Source: Hexactinellida sp. DTS-2022 (Eukaryota; Porifera; Hexactinellida). Taken from it: DNA of 64,000 bases. The stretch is from assembly GCA_028753945.1 (NCBI GenBank), contig JAPNXP010000001.1:6996501-7060500 (forward strand), written 5' to 3'. The notes beneath the pieces are model-generated. The model was not told where the DNA came from and ran no database searches. It was given only the letters and a program-made list of their open reading frames with translations. Positions 11,222 through 22,625 of this stretch are shown here, piece by piece (positions within the stretch are counted from its first letter, which is position 1; each line of letters starts with the position of its first letter). Position numbers and translations under genes: made by a program.

Positions 11222-12932
11222 TTATAAATCCATTTTTTATGTTTCACTTATACTTTCCGAAGAATTATTAATCTAAATGAATACGACTGAAGTATATACG
11301 TACTTTGTACTTAGTGAATACGGTTGCAGGTCTACGTGGGATTTTGCATTAGACAGCTTTGTGGGGAGGGGCAGGCACGTCACTTAGCTAGCATTCACTC
11401 AGATCTTGAACCTAAGTCAATCGGGGACTTGGATAGGACTGAGTGACACTGCTAACGGAGTGTGTATGGGCAGTTGAAACTGCATTATATTGTAACAGTT
11501 CTATCCAGGCCAGCCTGAGAGCCTAGGTGATCAGATCCGTTTCCATTTCTTCGATAAGCAGAGGGAGGAGCTCACTTGAAATGATTAACATTGCAACAGA
11601 GAGAATTGGGCTCTGTATAGGCTTAATTCGTATGCAAGAAGGTAGGAATAGAATGGGGAGTGCAAATTTATCATTTCTACCAAAAGTTTGAACAATCCGA
11701 TGCTTTATTTGGTATTTACATTTACTGAAAGCCATATTCCAAATTCCAAGTAATTTACCAAAATCGCGTATGTGACTCAGAACGGTTTTAGCATACGGTA
11801 ATGGCAACCACAGTGTGTTTCACATTATCTAGGCTCTAGGGTCCTTCACTTACAGTATCCAAAGAATTTCTTACAGTATTTGAATTCTTCTGCAAAGATT
11901 CTTCTTAGAATGCATTCACAGTATCTCCATTTGAATTAAATGTTGACCGTACCAGATACCACTGCTCTTGCGAATGGTTCGAGCATTTTAACTTTTTCAG
12001 TCCAAGGATATAAGAACAATCTTTTCCAGTAGAATGTTCTTGTATCCCGCATGTTCTTATCACCGGTGTTCTTATATCTGGTATCTACTGTATTAAGTTT
12101 TAGAATCTATCAATATCCATGGATATTAGGCTTCAGAAATATCCATGGATACCCATGGATATCCACAAAAAATGGTCTGGATATGGATATGGATGCGGTT
12201 TTTCATCTCCACGGTACGGCAAGCCTGGGATTTTCTAGGACGGAATTACGTTTGACTTAAAATATTTCGGTTGTTAGATTTATCCGCTTAATTGGGTCCC
12301 CCCCCCGTCTATCAGAAGTCTATCAGAGGATGCGGGCGGGCGGGCGGCATCTCATTTTTGATAACGACACGTTGATAAATATCTCCGCAAATATTCTAAT
12401 TTGTGAGTGCTTATTGATAATATATGCAATCGTTGGGTAATAATGCTTTGTTATAGGTTTGTTACTAATTAATTTTGGCTATACTAGAGTGTGTCCTACC
12501 ATAAAATTGACAATGAACTGGCCTTACTTTGAAATGGAAATAATGACAATATTCGTGCGGGAGTGAAATCTGCCGCGGGCGGTGGAGCTGAAAAAAGATT
12601 CCAACAAACAGTGGCCTAAGTGGAGTGAACTGTACGTATATTGATAGTATGTATTAATTATAGTAGGAATTTCACTGGAAAAAATGGTCCTCTAAAATTT
12701 TGGTGGGAAACAATTTAAAACATCGGAAATTTACTATAAAAACACATCTTAACCCCATTTTTTTATGCGAAGAAGTGCAGAAGTATCATATTTATCATTT
12801 GTACATGGTTTTGAGTCTTTTCCATACGTATTTCCAGAGATATGAGCTATTTTGTAGAGCGGACAATTGGTTTCACCTCTTCGAATGATTTTCAGTACTA
12901 TATTCCCCAACATTGGCAAGATTGGTATTAAC
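11222..12932. other. Intergenic region, no gene seen
   Basis: No convincing exon was found downstream of the RNF213-like gene. 12100-12200 contains repeated TATCCATGGATA-like palindromes. 12295-12355 is a run of C followed by GGGCGGGCGGGCGG. Open stretches on either strand here lack family motifs and codon signature. Confidence 0.5.
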
Positions 12933-13063
12933 CAGTGGTGGCGCTAGGGGGGAGGCAGGGGGGGGGGCAATAGCCCCCCCCGTTGGGGAAAGTTTATACG
13001 GGGCAGCTGATCGCGTTCCCTCTATTTAGCCCCCCTGTCGGGGAAATCCTGGCGCCACCCCTG
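12933..13063. mobile_element. Small hAT-type MITE (CAGGGGTGGCGCCAGG family), copy 2
   Basis: The ends CAGTGGTGGCGCTAGG and TCCTGGCGCCACCCCTG are flanked by GTATTAAC (12925-12932) and GTGTTAAC (13064-13071), an 8-bp duplication with one mismatch. The interior is the inverse of 8268-8373. Confidence 0.88.
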
Positions 13064-13489
13064 GTGTTAACATATACACTATCCATGTAATCTCTGAAGA
13101 AAATAGTCAACAATTGATCAAAAACTATATTTAAAAGAGAAAATTAAAACTTATGGCCTATCATCCCATTCGAGGAAACGTTTTCTTGTCTATTTTGATT
13201 CTGACACCGGAGCATCTAGAATCAAACCTACGTTCGCAAAATGCTCGCAATACCCGACTTCCTATCCGTCCATAATATATTTTCAAAATGACCCTATATG
13301 GGCATAAAAATCTGCCAAATTTTGATGATTTTTGATGAAAAATTTATTCATCATTAACTATAAACTCTAGAGCTTAGCACTAACTTTCTAATCACATCAA
13401 TCTCCCATTACAAACTCATTGGAAGAACAAATGAGACCAATTTCCAAATGGTTGCAATCCTATAAATTCGCATGCCCATATATGGTGGT

Positions 13490-14375
13490 GTCATTTCAGT
13501 AAGGGCACCAATTTTTTAAAATCAAAAATTGCAGATGTGTCGACAACATGTTCCTTTCAACTTTGAAGGCACTATATTTTGATGGTTGATGATTGATAGT
13601 GCCTCCAAAGAACATGCTGTCGCCACAGGTGTAATTTTAGAGTTTTGTCACATCATCATCTCTATGAAGGTGTTAAAACATTTCAGAAAGGTGTTTCGGA
13701 AGGCAACGACCCTTAGTGAGTTGGAAGTTTCCTTTAAGCTCACTTCATTTCAGAGATATTCAAGTTTCAGTAGAATATAATAGGTGAGGAGTCAGCATTG
13801 TTATGTGCGCGTTGAGTGTTTACCCAACACCAACCAACCCATTCGAAGTATGGATTCCAAAATTGTAAAACACATTTTTTTGACGATGTCATCACACCTC
13901 AAGGTGTCAAAACCAATTTGTAGAGGTATTATATGCCATAAGTATCAATTGATAAATTGAAGTTTGTTTCTATCTTGTATCATCTCTGCTCTGAGATTAA
14001 TGCTATTTATCAAATTTGTATAAATAATTACTAATATTGTTAATAATTTAACACCAATTTCAATGTGAACTTAAATTTATTAAGTTTAATTATTTGTCAT
14101 AAAAAGTATATAAAATTACTTAATCTGTCGTTGTTATGGAATGTAGAATCTTAGTTTTCAATTGGAAATAGAAGCCTACTCGATCTCACAAGTTGAATCA
14201 ATATAATTGTTACAAGTTGAAACAATAGAATTAGATTTAACACTTTTAATTGAACTGAAGTGTTAGTAAACAAAGGAAATTTGCAACTCAATTGTGGCAC
14301 AAACTAAGCCCAATTTTATAATTCGTGCACTGTGACAAATGTAGAATTATATTCTCTATCGAATGCATATAAATT
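13490..14375 (+). repeat. Hairpin-containing repeat, 5' part, interrupted by the element at 14376-18067
   Basis: This is a fuller copy of the dispersed family: an imperfect hairpin around 13520-13640 (GCAGATGTGTCGACAACATG paired with CATGCTGTCGCCACAGGTGT), then shared blocks as in 43130-43470 and, inverted, 61920-62240. The repeat resumes after the insertion at about 18077 and runs to about 18250. A long open frame in it is not supported as a gene because the other copies do not conserve it. Confidence 0.75.
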
Positions 14376-15282
14376 GGGGACGCTGCATTAGTTCGAATTT
14401 ATATGTTGGCATTAGTTCGAATTTCTGATGTTGGCTATAGTTCGAATTAATTCTTATCTTGGCATTAGTTCGAAAGTTAGATACGCATTAGTTCGAATTA
14501 ATTCTGATGTTGGCATTAGTTCGAATTAATTTGATGACATATAGAATATTCCCCTCAAAGGGACATTAATTCGAATACATAGTATATTTGCAAGTATTCC
14601 ATTTAATTAATCAATTAAATGTGGTTTTTAACGTTTACAAATTGTTACTTGCATTAATATATAGGTAGTATTATATACAATTTCGCAATGTGTTAATGAA
14701 TAATGATATTCCTTCCTCTATAAATATCTGTTTTCATTTCAGTTACGTATATATATTAATCTATTTAATTAATTTAATCGCATGGAGTATACCCTGGATC
14801 AATATCGGCGCAAAGGTGGAAAAGTTATTACTAGCTCGGATGGATATAAATACTTTTGTCATAAATCAAAAATGATATACATTAGTAACATTACCTAAAA
14901 TGTACTTTTTTCAGATCAAGTCATCCAAGAATATGGAATTTTATGATGATTCTACATGAGCTGATCGCTGATTATGATAATGAATTATCTCGTTTGGAAC
15001 AAGGAAGAGAAATAACCAGATGTAGAAAGAAGAAAAACAGAATAAATGATGAATTACGAACAGTATGCAAGGAGAGGCTTATTAGTGGTATTTACACTCC
15101 CTTAAAATACCTACAATGTTTGAGTCAATCATCAGCGAATTGTATTTCTTTAAATCAGTCTACTGATTTCTTGCCAGATGATTCAGATGTAATGAGCCAG
15201 TCACATCTAGTAAAAATTTATGTGTTGTTTGCCTTCAAGAACGGTTGGATACATGGATATTCATGCCATGTAAGCATGCGAA

Positions 15283-17485
15283 GATTACAGGTCAAAACGG
15301 CTACAACCAAAACGGCTACAAACTGAAACGGCTACAATACCAAATATTGCCAATCGTTATAAAGAAAGTGTTGGTCGTTCGTTTGGGAAAAGTGATTTAG
15401 CAATTAGGAATTATGCAGATATATATGTTGGATTATTTAATAAATATTGTGCCATCAATATATTGTTCCCATAGTGCAAAAATTGCAGCCTGAATTTTCC
15501 TATAAGTTATTCTCTGCCATCGTATTAACTTGTTCTGTGATACTAAATGTAATTGAAGTGAAACTAATTTAGCTTCTTGATGTAACAGTTGCACTTGTCC
15601 TCGTAGTGTTTATTCTCATATGCCAACCTTCTACGTCGTTATTTGTACGGACTGACTTGGCTGCCATTGTCCAGTGATCCACGTATTCCCTGTAAGTTGT
15701 CAATTCCTCTTCAACACTATTGCTAATACTTCTTGGATGTTTCTGAATGCCGTTTCTATGTGTTCAGCTGGCAAAAAAGGTAGAGCCATTAACTTTCTAC
15801 AAAAGTCATATGCATACTATTGTTGATATACTGTTGCTGTAACCCCAAAAAGTTGAATTTTCCTCCAGACTGCCTGGGTCCTATGAAATGAGCATCCTTT
15901 AAGGTTTACATTTGGGTAAACCTTTGGAATGGCTTTCCATAAACCCGATTCAAAGTCAACTATTGCACGTCTGACAGCTGGCACTGCGGGAAGGGCTTTT
16001 AATACCTCAATTAGTACTCGTCTGTAGTCCCTTTTACGTTTCCCTGACATTAGAACAAATGTTAATGGTAATTGCTTTACAGTGCTTTCAGATTTCACAA
16101 ATGCGTGAATTAAATATAATTGGACAAACGGATCTTAAACAATTTTGAAGGTTCCATCATCTAAATACCATGTTTTTGCTCGGCATAAAATGTTTAGCAT
16201 TTGGTCAGTGGCAAATACTAGATCTCGTCGTCCATCAACTTTCATGTCTGCAAGCAAAAAGTTATCAGGTGTATAGGCCATATCTAATTCAAAGTCCAAA
16301 TCAGTGGGATCTTGTGGTCGAAGATTTTCTCTAGCGCGGTTATCAGCTCGTGCCAGATTGGTGATGCTGGGAAGGCCTGGATTTATATTCTCTATGCGAG
16401 ATATCATAGCATTTTCAACTATCTCAGCTGCAGGTACAAATATTTCACTTTTGGCTCTCTTTAAGATATGAACCTTTTGTTCTGGCTTAAAATTTACTTC
16501 AGGATTTGCTGAATGATTGTGACCGTTGACACCATGAGTAAACATATTGCCGCGCTGAGTAAGCGTTGCTAAACATGTCACAGACGTATTTCGTACGCTA
16601 CAACGCCAGTAAGTAGCAATATTTAAGTCTTATGATGTAAGAATACCCAACATTTTCTATTAGCATATCTTTACCCTTCTGTGATGAATTAGAAACAATT
16701 CGAAATCTAGGGTAGTTATTTGTTATGGTGGCTCCAGTGTCAAGAATAGATCCATCGAGTGATGATTCCTGTAGTTCTTCTGGAATTAGGAAAGTTGGAA
16801 TGTTATTTGTATTTTCTGTTGGTATATTGGTAGTGTTACTTTCTTCTATATCATTGTAAGCAATATTAGTGAATGGAGAATGCGTAATACTTTGGTTTGT
16901 ATCTCCGACATAAAAACTATCTTCATCTACTGTTGCATTATTATTTTGACTAGAAAGAGTTGATTGTCGCGTGCTTTCGTGAAGTGGTAGTTGTTCAGAA
17001 TGCAAATCAAAGTTCAAACAAGTTGCGCACTCCCACTGTATTTCCTCTTCTCCCCTTACCACTTTCCGATAAATTTCACGCGTGATACCAGTATTACATG
17101 TGCGGTGCTGCCAAATGAACAATTTTCGCACTGAATTGCTTCCTGCCTGGGTCTCACAGTTTGACCACATGCCAAACATGGATCAACTACACCTAATATG
17201 ACATAAGAATTTAAATGATGAATAATTTGTTAGAATTGAATATTTATAGGATACTTGTCAAATTTTAGAAAACCTATAGATTCAAGCCATCAATTTATAA
17301 CAATTGATAAATTGAAATCTCTTGTTTTGCTAAATCACTTTATTCAAACGAAAGACGACACTTTCTTAGGTGTTAATTAATAACTGTATTTTCTTCAAAT
17401 AATTTCAAAGCGGAATTCATTTAAAACAATCGGCAATATTTGGTTTTGTAGCCGTTTCAGTTTGTAGCCGTTTTGACCTGCGACC
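15283..17485 (-). mobile_element. MULE (Mutator-like) transposon nested in the RING gene
   Basis: The ends are inverted: AGGTCAAAACGGCTACAA with further AACGGCTACAA repeats and TACCAAATATTGCC at the left, the inverse at the right (17424-17480). The element is flanked by CATGCGAA direct repeats; 9 bases if one mismatch is allowed. It contains a degenerate transposase gene on the minus strand. It is younger than the surrounding 14376-18067 element because it interrupts it. Confidence 0.83.
15700..17185 (-). pseudogene. MULE transposase with PHD-like and FLYWCH domains, degenerate
   Basis: Read from 17185 leftward, the gene encodes a PHD-like zinc cluster (CLACG ... CENC, then [10 protein letters not shown] ... 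WECATC). A FLYWCH-type zinc domain follows (TYWRC ... CLATL ... HNH). Then comes a MULE catalytic region: LDDGTFK, then LPLTFVLM, AIVDFE and GCSFHRTQAVWR, which include the second catalytic aspartate and the C-x2-H pair. Downstream LPFLPAEHI is also typical. Frame changes occur in the PHD region and before the FLYWCH core, and an in-frame TAA follows DGTFKIV (about 16137). It is therefore inactive as read. Cut-and-paste DNA transposase by family knowledge. Confidence 0.85.
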
Positions 17486-17747
17486 CATGCGAATCGCTGT
17501 GCACAATGTAGTGCAACTATTGATCAGTTGGGTCAGAATTGTCCTACGTGCAGAAGCCCCATTGAAGAGAAGTTTCAGATATTAATGAATTAATTATTCC
17601 TTTTATTTTTATTGGTCTATTTCTTGTTCGTTTTATTTAGCCACACTAAGCAATATTATATACTACTGCTCTTCATTTTTCCATTTCATTTTCTCTATTA
17701 AAATTCTAAACAAATATAAACATGTTATTTTATTCATTTTTATAAGG

Positions 17748-17894
17748 GAATACTTATCCACCGATCATCGGCGTTTGTATTAAAAAACCTCGCTACTTTC
17801 TACCGATTGTTTTTTTATGTTTATAAAAAAACATCATCGGTAGAAAGTAGCGAGGTTTTTAATACAAACGCCGATGATCGGTGGATAAGTATTC
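17748..17894. repeat. 147-bp near-perfect palindrome
   Basis: The left arm starting GAATACTTATCCACCGATCA is repeated as its reverse complement up to 17894, with only a one-base length difference in a run of A. The spacer is itself largely self-complementary (TTTTTTTATG / CATAAAAAAA-like). Non-coding. It may be a foldback MITE inserted in the 3' flank of the RING gene, or a secondary palindrome within the transposon. Confidence 0.9.
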
Positions 17895-18076
17895 TCTTTT
17901 TATAAATATACGTTAAGATATAATTCGGAGTAATATCAGTCTAACTTTCGAACTAATGCCAACATCAGAATTAATTCTAACTATTGTATATCTAACTTTC
18001 GAACTAATGCCAAGATCGGAAATTCGAAGTAAGGGAAACATAAAATTCGAACTAATGCAGGCGCCCCATATAAATT

Positions 18077-18550
18077 GAATATTCGGGTGCCATTTATTGT
18101 TCTTGTTGTGACATTAAACGGGTGTCAAATGTGTCCAAAAAATGCAATCAAAAATCGTGACCCTAGGATCTAGGTGCACTCTGTAACCCATAGGACACCT
18201 ATCCTTATTATTTGGGCTATTTGTCATTTAAACTCTGTTCTGTGGAGAGGATACGACCAAAAAATGGTAACCAAAGCGTTAAGATTAGAACTTTTTGGAA
18301 ATTTTGAACTTAGGATCGCGAAAATTTGGAATCCTCTCTTACACCCTAATATTAAATTGTGATTTAGGCGTATAAAAATTAGATGAGACCAGGATTAGGA
18401 GCGGATTTACAAATGGCTGTATAATACACTGGGTGATGTGGACATGTTGGTCACACCATACATGGCCTACTTAATATACGGCTAGTATATATGTCGCCGA
18501 GAAGGCCATAAAACAAAAAGGCCAATTTATAATTTTAATTCTAGGATAAA
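18077..18550. repeat. Resumption of the hairpin-containing repeat; then unassigned sequence
   Basis: 18077-18250 continues the repeat of 13490-14375 (shared with 44990-45140 and, inverted, 61220-61400: blocks such as AACCCATAGGACACCTATCC and CTCTGTTCTGTGGAGAGGAT). No gene is seen from 18250 to 18550. Confidence 0.65.
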
Positions 18551-18699
18551 CTATGCCTCCTATTGTTGTTATTTGGGTTGTATATGGGGTAATCAACCAT
18601 TGCAAGTCCATTAGAACCACTTTTGAGATTCTCAGATTTGTGGTTAAGCTATTTAGGCACACGATTCGAGTCTCTCTAACGATATCAGTCCCGTATTTC

Positions 18700-19850
18700 A
18701 GCAATATTCGCATTCCGATGCTTACATGGAAGAAATATCTCTTCCTTCATCTTGCAATATACAAATATTTGGGGATAATCAACCTCTATCCTTGTACGGA
18801 TCTGAAGATCCAGCTATACCTCAAGTTCTATGACTCTCGAAGTTTCCACCAGTTTATGATACCCATAGCCCACCTCCATCTTCAAATTGATCAAGTTATC
18901 ACACAAACCAACCCACTCCCATTCACAATATTACTATTCAGAATCCCTCGTTGAAAAGAATTGTGCTGAATGTCACCTTGAAACATCAGGTGCACATCGT
19001 TTTCCAGGTTGCCACCAGTACATGCACATCATATGCGGTCGTTCAACTGAATAAGGTTATGGAGCTGGAGTATGGTGCACCAGGTGTGACTTACAACAGT
19101 TTCAAAAGGAAAGTGAAGTCCAGCGAATTGGAATTAAGCGTAGGCAAAATACACTTCACCAACGAATGTTTAAGGCTTGTATTAGCAAAATTCCCTCTGC
19201 AAACGTTGGCGATACGGTGATAATCCCCCATTGCTAAACCGGATGTAATGATACCACTCGGAAGTAAAAACTTGATGGGTGTAATCATGAGTAACGAAAA
19301 TGATCTCTATTCAATTGGGACAGAATCAGAGATGGAACCGGTCGGGATTTTCCTGACCCGATCCGACCGGTGCAGTTGGAAATTTGACCCGACCCGACCG
19401 GCCGGTCGACCGGTCAATCATAGCTAGCAATAATTTATAAATAATAGAAAACAAATTATGATATTATGATATCGAATAGATCATATAGAGATCTCGACCG
19501 GCCGGTCAAGGTTCCGACCGGTACCGGTACCCGACCCGACCCGACCGGTCGACCGGGGCCGGTCAGACCCGACCGGTTCCGTCTCTAGGACAGATCAAGG
19601 GATATTGGCATCTTTGTATTCAAGGAATCAATTTGAAGTTTGCCAAACCAAGTTTCTGGAGATTAGCACTATTCCCGACAAGACTAGTATCTCTCAAACA
19701 ACAGCTATGCAGAAAGCCTCTCTGTTCGTTATGCAATCCTGTAAATGCAAGAACTGTTCAAATTCCAGATGCCTCTGCAGGAGAGACAATAAACGGTGTA
19801 ATTCAAGGTGCCATAACGGTAAGGCTTGTAGAAATAAAACTGATATTTGA
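18700..19850 (+). pseudogene. GINGER-type element, decayed 3' portion of a KRBA2/SCAN-like integrase protein (copy 1)
   Basis: Several fragments in different frames match the C-terminal half of the integrase protein at 21600-22436. They include a zinc cluster CAECHLETSGAH, the block VGDTVIIP ... GSKNLMGVIM (about 19195-19290), then LYSRNQF and a Cys-rich tail C-K-C-x2-C-x4-C-x-C (about 19738-19850). These blocks are known from GINGER-derived KRBA2/SCAN-domain-3-like proteins. Frameshifts, stops and a hAT-type MITE at 19327-19587 break it. No integrase core is seen upstream, so it looks like a truncated duplicate of the neighbour. Confidence 0.72.
19327..19587. mobile_element. hAT-type MITE rich in ACCGGTC/GACCGG
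   Basis: The ends CAGAGATGGAACCGGTC and GACCGGTTCCGTCTCTA are inverted. The flanks GGACAGAAT and GGACAGAT are the target duplication (one base indel). The arms consist of many ACCGGTC and GACCCGACC words. It interrupts the decayed GINGER frame between VIM...SIGT and DQG...LYSRNQF, which places the insertion after the duplication or before its decay. Confidence 0.85.
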
Positions 19851-19949
19851 TATTGAATTCATTGTAGCGCTGCTGTATCAATTAGTAATGAAGAACCTTG
19901 ACAAGAAAATCTTGTCACAACAAACTATGTTTAATTACTTTTAAGGTGG

Positions 19950-20490
19950 GATGTGCCTTAGAAGGTGTGATGTGCCTTCGGTATTCCCGCGGTAAGGAAC
20001 CCTGGTTTAATAATATGGTTTACAGCTCATATAGAATGGTTGAATTCCCAATGGTCAAGTATTCATAATATACATTTGGATAAGAGAGTAACTTCTCTCC
20101 ATCAATTTGTATGATATAATGATATAGCACACATTCGCTAATCCGAACAGAGGTGTTCCGATTCGTAAACTTTCTGTTCCGATTAGTGAAGTAATACAAT
20201 TCTGGTAATACATTTGCATCTATAAAGTGAGAGCCTCGGTAATCTGAACTAAACTTATGCCAACCTTTTTCATCCGAACAAAAACATCTAGTGTATGCCA
20301 CTTGTCTGACTTATCTTTTATACTTCCATGTAAAATACCTAATTTAAGATATCCCTTTATTATAAATATATTCTAAGATCTCCCGTTTTGATTAGCAAGG
20401 TGTATGTACTGTATATCCTTTATAAAAAACAATTACATATGTAGAAGCACCGGATTACTTATTTCGAAGAATAATTGCATTGCATATATT
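19950..20490. other. Non-coding interval with a pogo-like MITE relic
   Basis: 20130-20290 contains TCGCTAATCCGAACAGAGGTG and a second, diverged CCGATTAGTGAAGTAATAC segment, recalling pogo-type termini such as 48213. No gene is seen. Confidence 0.4.
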
Positions 20491-20902
20491 TAGTTGACTA
20501 TACTAGTTCATCCATGGTCCAGAAATTTGAGTCCGTTTCATTGCCTTATGTATAGAATGCTATGGACCGGATTATATAAACGAATTTCATCACTGCTGCA
20601 TGGAGTTATAGAAAAGATTTGTCAGCTTTTCGTTTCCCACTGCAAGATAAGCCAACTTAAGAAATCGAGGAAGTCCATTAAATCCCTTGTTGTCAAACCC
20701 ATTTCCTCTTCGTCATATTTATCTCGCGAACAAATTGACTTGATTGACTTTTCAACTGCATTTCCTGAAGACAATGCATCCTATAAATGGCTTCTCGTAT
20801 ATCAAGACCATTTTACAAAGTTTGTCCGTCTACGTGCATTAGTGAATAAGACTGCTGAAGAAGTTGCAAACACTTTTTTTTCTGCAATTTGTGAGCTCCG
20901 CT

Positions 20903-21038
20903 CAGAGGCGGCACCAGGATTTTCAGGTAGGGGAGCTCAGGGGGGCCACACTGTACAACAATGTTATTCTAGGGGGGGCCAGCCTCAAAAGAGGGGGGCC
21001 ATGGCCCCCCTGCCCCCCCCCACCTGGCGCCGCCACTG
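20903..21038. mobile_element. hAT-type MITE in the integrase core
   Basis: The ends CAGAGGCGGCACCAGG and CCTGGCGCCGCCACTG are flanked by a perfect 8-bp duplication GCTCCGCT (20895-20902, 21039-21046). Same family as 8268-8373. It splits the integrase between the first and second catalytic aspartates. Confidence 0.92.
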
Positions 21039-21396
21039 GCTCCGCTTACTTTCAGAGTGATAATGGACGGGAGTTTAAAAATTCACTACTGTTTAATGTC
21101 ATGCTGAATGAAAACTGGCCGTCAACAAAAATCATTCATGGGAAGCCGCATCATCCTGAAACTCAAGGCTCAGTGGAAAGAGCTAACCGAGACATCAAAC
21201 GTCACTTCACTGCCATGATGTTCGAGAACTCGGACAACTCTTGGGTTAAGTATGTCCGCCAAGTGCAATTTAAGAAGAACACCAGCTTTCATAGCACAAT
21301 TGGAATGACTCCGTATCAAGCGCTTGTACATCGTAAACCCTCTCTAGGCCTCACAGAACTCGGTATTCCCATTGAAGCGATAGATAACATCTGGAG

Positions 21397-21554
21397 CAGG
21401 GCCGTAGCCACCAATTATAAGTGGTCCAGTTAGACCGGGCTGGATACAATACCAACAGGACCAAGTGGTCAGGTTAACCTGTCCAACCTGACCAAGTGGT
21501 GCCAAAAGTGGTCAAGTTTCAACCTGACCAACCGGACCAGTGGCTACGGCCCTG
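21397..21554. mobile_element. hAT-like MITE rich in CCAAGTGGTCAGG
   Basis: The ends CAGGGCCGTAGCCACC and GTGGCTACGGCCCTG are inverted; TGGAG is repeated on both sides (21392-21396, 21555-21559), so the visible duplication is 5 bp. The interior has repeats of ACCAAGTGGTCAGG and CAACCTGACC. Removing it joins ...DNIWS to EEDLE in one reading frame. Confidence 0.85.
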
Positions 21555-22570
21555 TGGAGTGAAGAAGATCTAGAACTCGTCACTGAGGAAATGAATAATC
21601 AATTTACTCCGTTGATACCTGAAGAGTATGACAACCTCTGTGAAGTCCATCACTATGACCGACAGGACCCAGTCATTACTTTATATTCAAATCCATCTGA
21701 CCTTTATATGGAAGAAATATCGCTTCCTCCTTCGTCAAATCTTCACGTTTTCGAGGAAAAACACTCACCCCGAGAGTCCAGGAATTTCGAAATTCCCACC
21801 AGGACACACCAGAATGTGCTGAATGTAACAACGAGACTTCAGGAGCACATCATTGTCCAGGGTGTAAACGGTACATGCATGTTTTTTGTGGGGCATCCAA
21901 TGGTGAAGAAGGGTTTACCGGTTTGTAGCTGGCATATGGTGTACTAAGTGTGACTTGCACGGTTACAACGAGAAAGTGAAGTGGAACGGATTGGAATTAA
22001 ACGTCGCAAGAACAAACTCCATAGCAGGATGCTCAAGAGTAGCGCGAGTAAAGTGACTTCAGCCAATGTTGGGGATACAGTCATAATTCCAATATCAAAG
22101 CCCGATGTCATGATTCCACTTGGGAGCAAAAACCTGATGGGTGTAATAATGGATAAAGATGAAGATCTGTATTGAATCGGTACTGATCAAGGAAAGTTGG
22201 AATCAAGATATACACGCAATCAGTTTGATGTTTGTCAGACAAAGTTCCAGAAAATTGATTCTGTTCCTGATGCTATAATTTCGCAGACCACAGCAATGCA
22301 AAATGCATCAATGTTCGTCCTGCAATCTTGTAAGTGTAAGAATTGCTCAAATTTCAGATGTTCCTGCAGAAGATCGAAGATGAGTTGCAATTCAAGGTGC
22401 CATAATGGGAAAGCTTGTAGAAATAAGCACATCTAGATAACTAGATTTTTTTCGTGATTATTATTTTAGCAGTAATTCGCAAAGAACCTTCCTTCACCCG
22501 TATAAATGGGTGTTTCCTACGTTGTTTGAAATTTTTTATGATACAATTGGTTATTCAATAGTTCGTACTT

Positions 22571-22625
22571 CACCAGTGTAAGTACGAATCAATTAGTGAT
22601 CTATTGATTCGCACTTACACTGGTG
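22571..22625. repeat. Short inverted repeat (hairpin)
   Basis: CACCAGTGTAAGTACGAATC pairs with GATTCGCACTTACACTGGTG across a short spacer; one mismatch. It follows the Cys-rich end of the integrase gene by about 135 bases. It has no T-run and is not a terminator in this eukaryotic setting; it may be a remnant of a foldback element. Confidence 0.7.

Larger units (their letters stand above)
14943..17593 (+). pseudogene. RING-finger (C3HC4) gene split by a nested MULE
   Basis: The 5' part (14943-15282) begins at ATG and contains a basic, coiled-looking segment (LSRLEQGREITRCRKKK). After a frame change near 15200 it encodes the first half of a RING: LCVVCLQE ... MPCKHA. The second half (17486-17593, to TAA) encodes NRCAQC ... 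CPTCRSPI. Joined across the insertion these give C-x2-C ... C-x-H-x3-C-x2-C ... C-x2-C, the C3HC4 pattern. The 8-base direct repeat CATGCGAA (15275-15282, 17486-17493) marks the insertion point. RING domains act as E3 ubiquitin ligases, but substrate and role are unknown. Broken by both the insertion and the frameshift. Specific family not recognised. Confidence 0.7.
14376..18067. mobile_element. 3.7-kb DNA transposon with GCATTAGTTCGAA subterminal repeats carrying a RING-finger gene
   Basis: The ends are inverted repeats (GGGGACGCTGCATTAGTTCG and the inverse CGAACTAATGCAGGCGCCCC), flanked by the perfect 9-bp duplication ATATAAATT (14367-14375 and 18068-18076). Near both ends the motif GCATTAGTTCGAA recurs several times, inward on each side. 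A 9-bp duplication fits the Mutator superfamily. Inside lie a RING-finger gene split by a nested MULE (15283-17485) and a 147-bp palindrome (17748-17894). Whether it is an autonomous or passenger element is unclear: no transposase of its own is seen. Confidence 0.82.
20494..22436 (+). pseudogene. GINGER-type DDE integrase (KRBA2/SCAN-like), copy 2, interrupted by two MITEs
   Basis: From about 20600 the frame encodes an integrase core: IDLIDFST (first Asp), then QSDNGREF (second Asp, about 21055) and GSVERANRD (Glu, about 21171). This is a D-D-E set as in Ty3-type integrases. Downstream come TPYQALVHRKPS, a zinc-cluster block, VGDTVIIP ... GSKNLMGVIM (22065-22150), YTRNQFDVC and a Cys-rich end (C-K-C-x2-C ... 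C-x3-C-H). The core is cut by a hAT-type MITE at 20903-21038 and again at 21397-21554, and the frame changes across the first site and near 21950. No reverse transcriptase is visible, which fits GINGER cut-and-paste elements. Its terminal repeats were not located. Confidence 0.83.

Noticed and set aside
11523-11807. 94-residue minus-strand frame downstream of RNF213-like
   Set aside because: No recognisable motif, no splice context and no support from a second copy; kept as intergenic.
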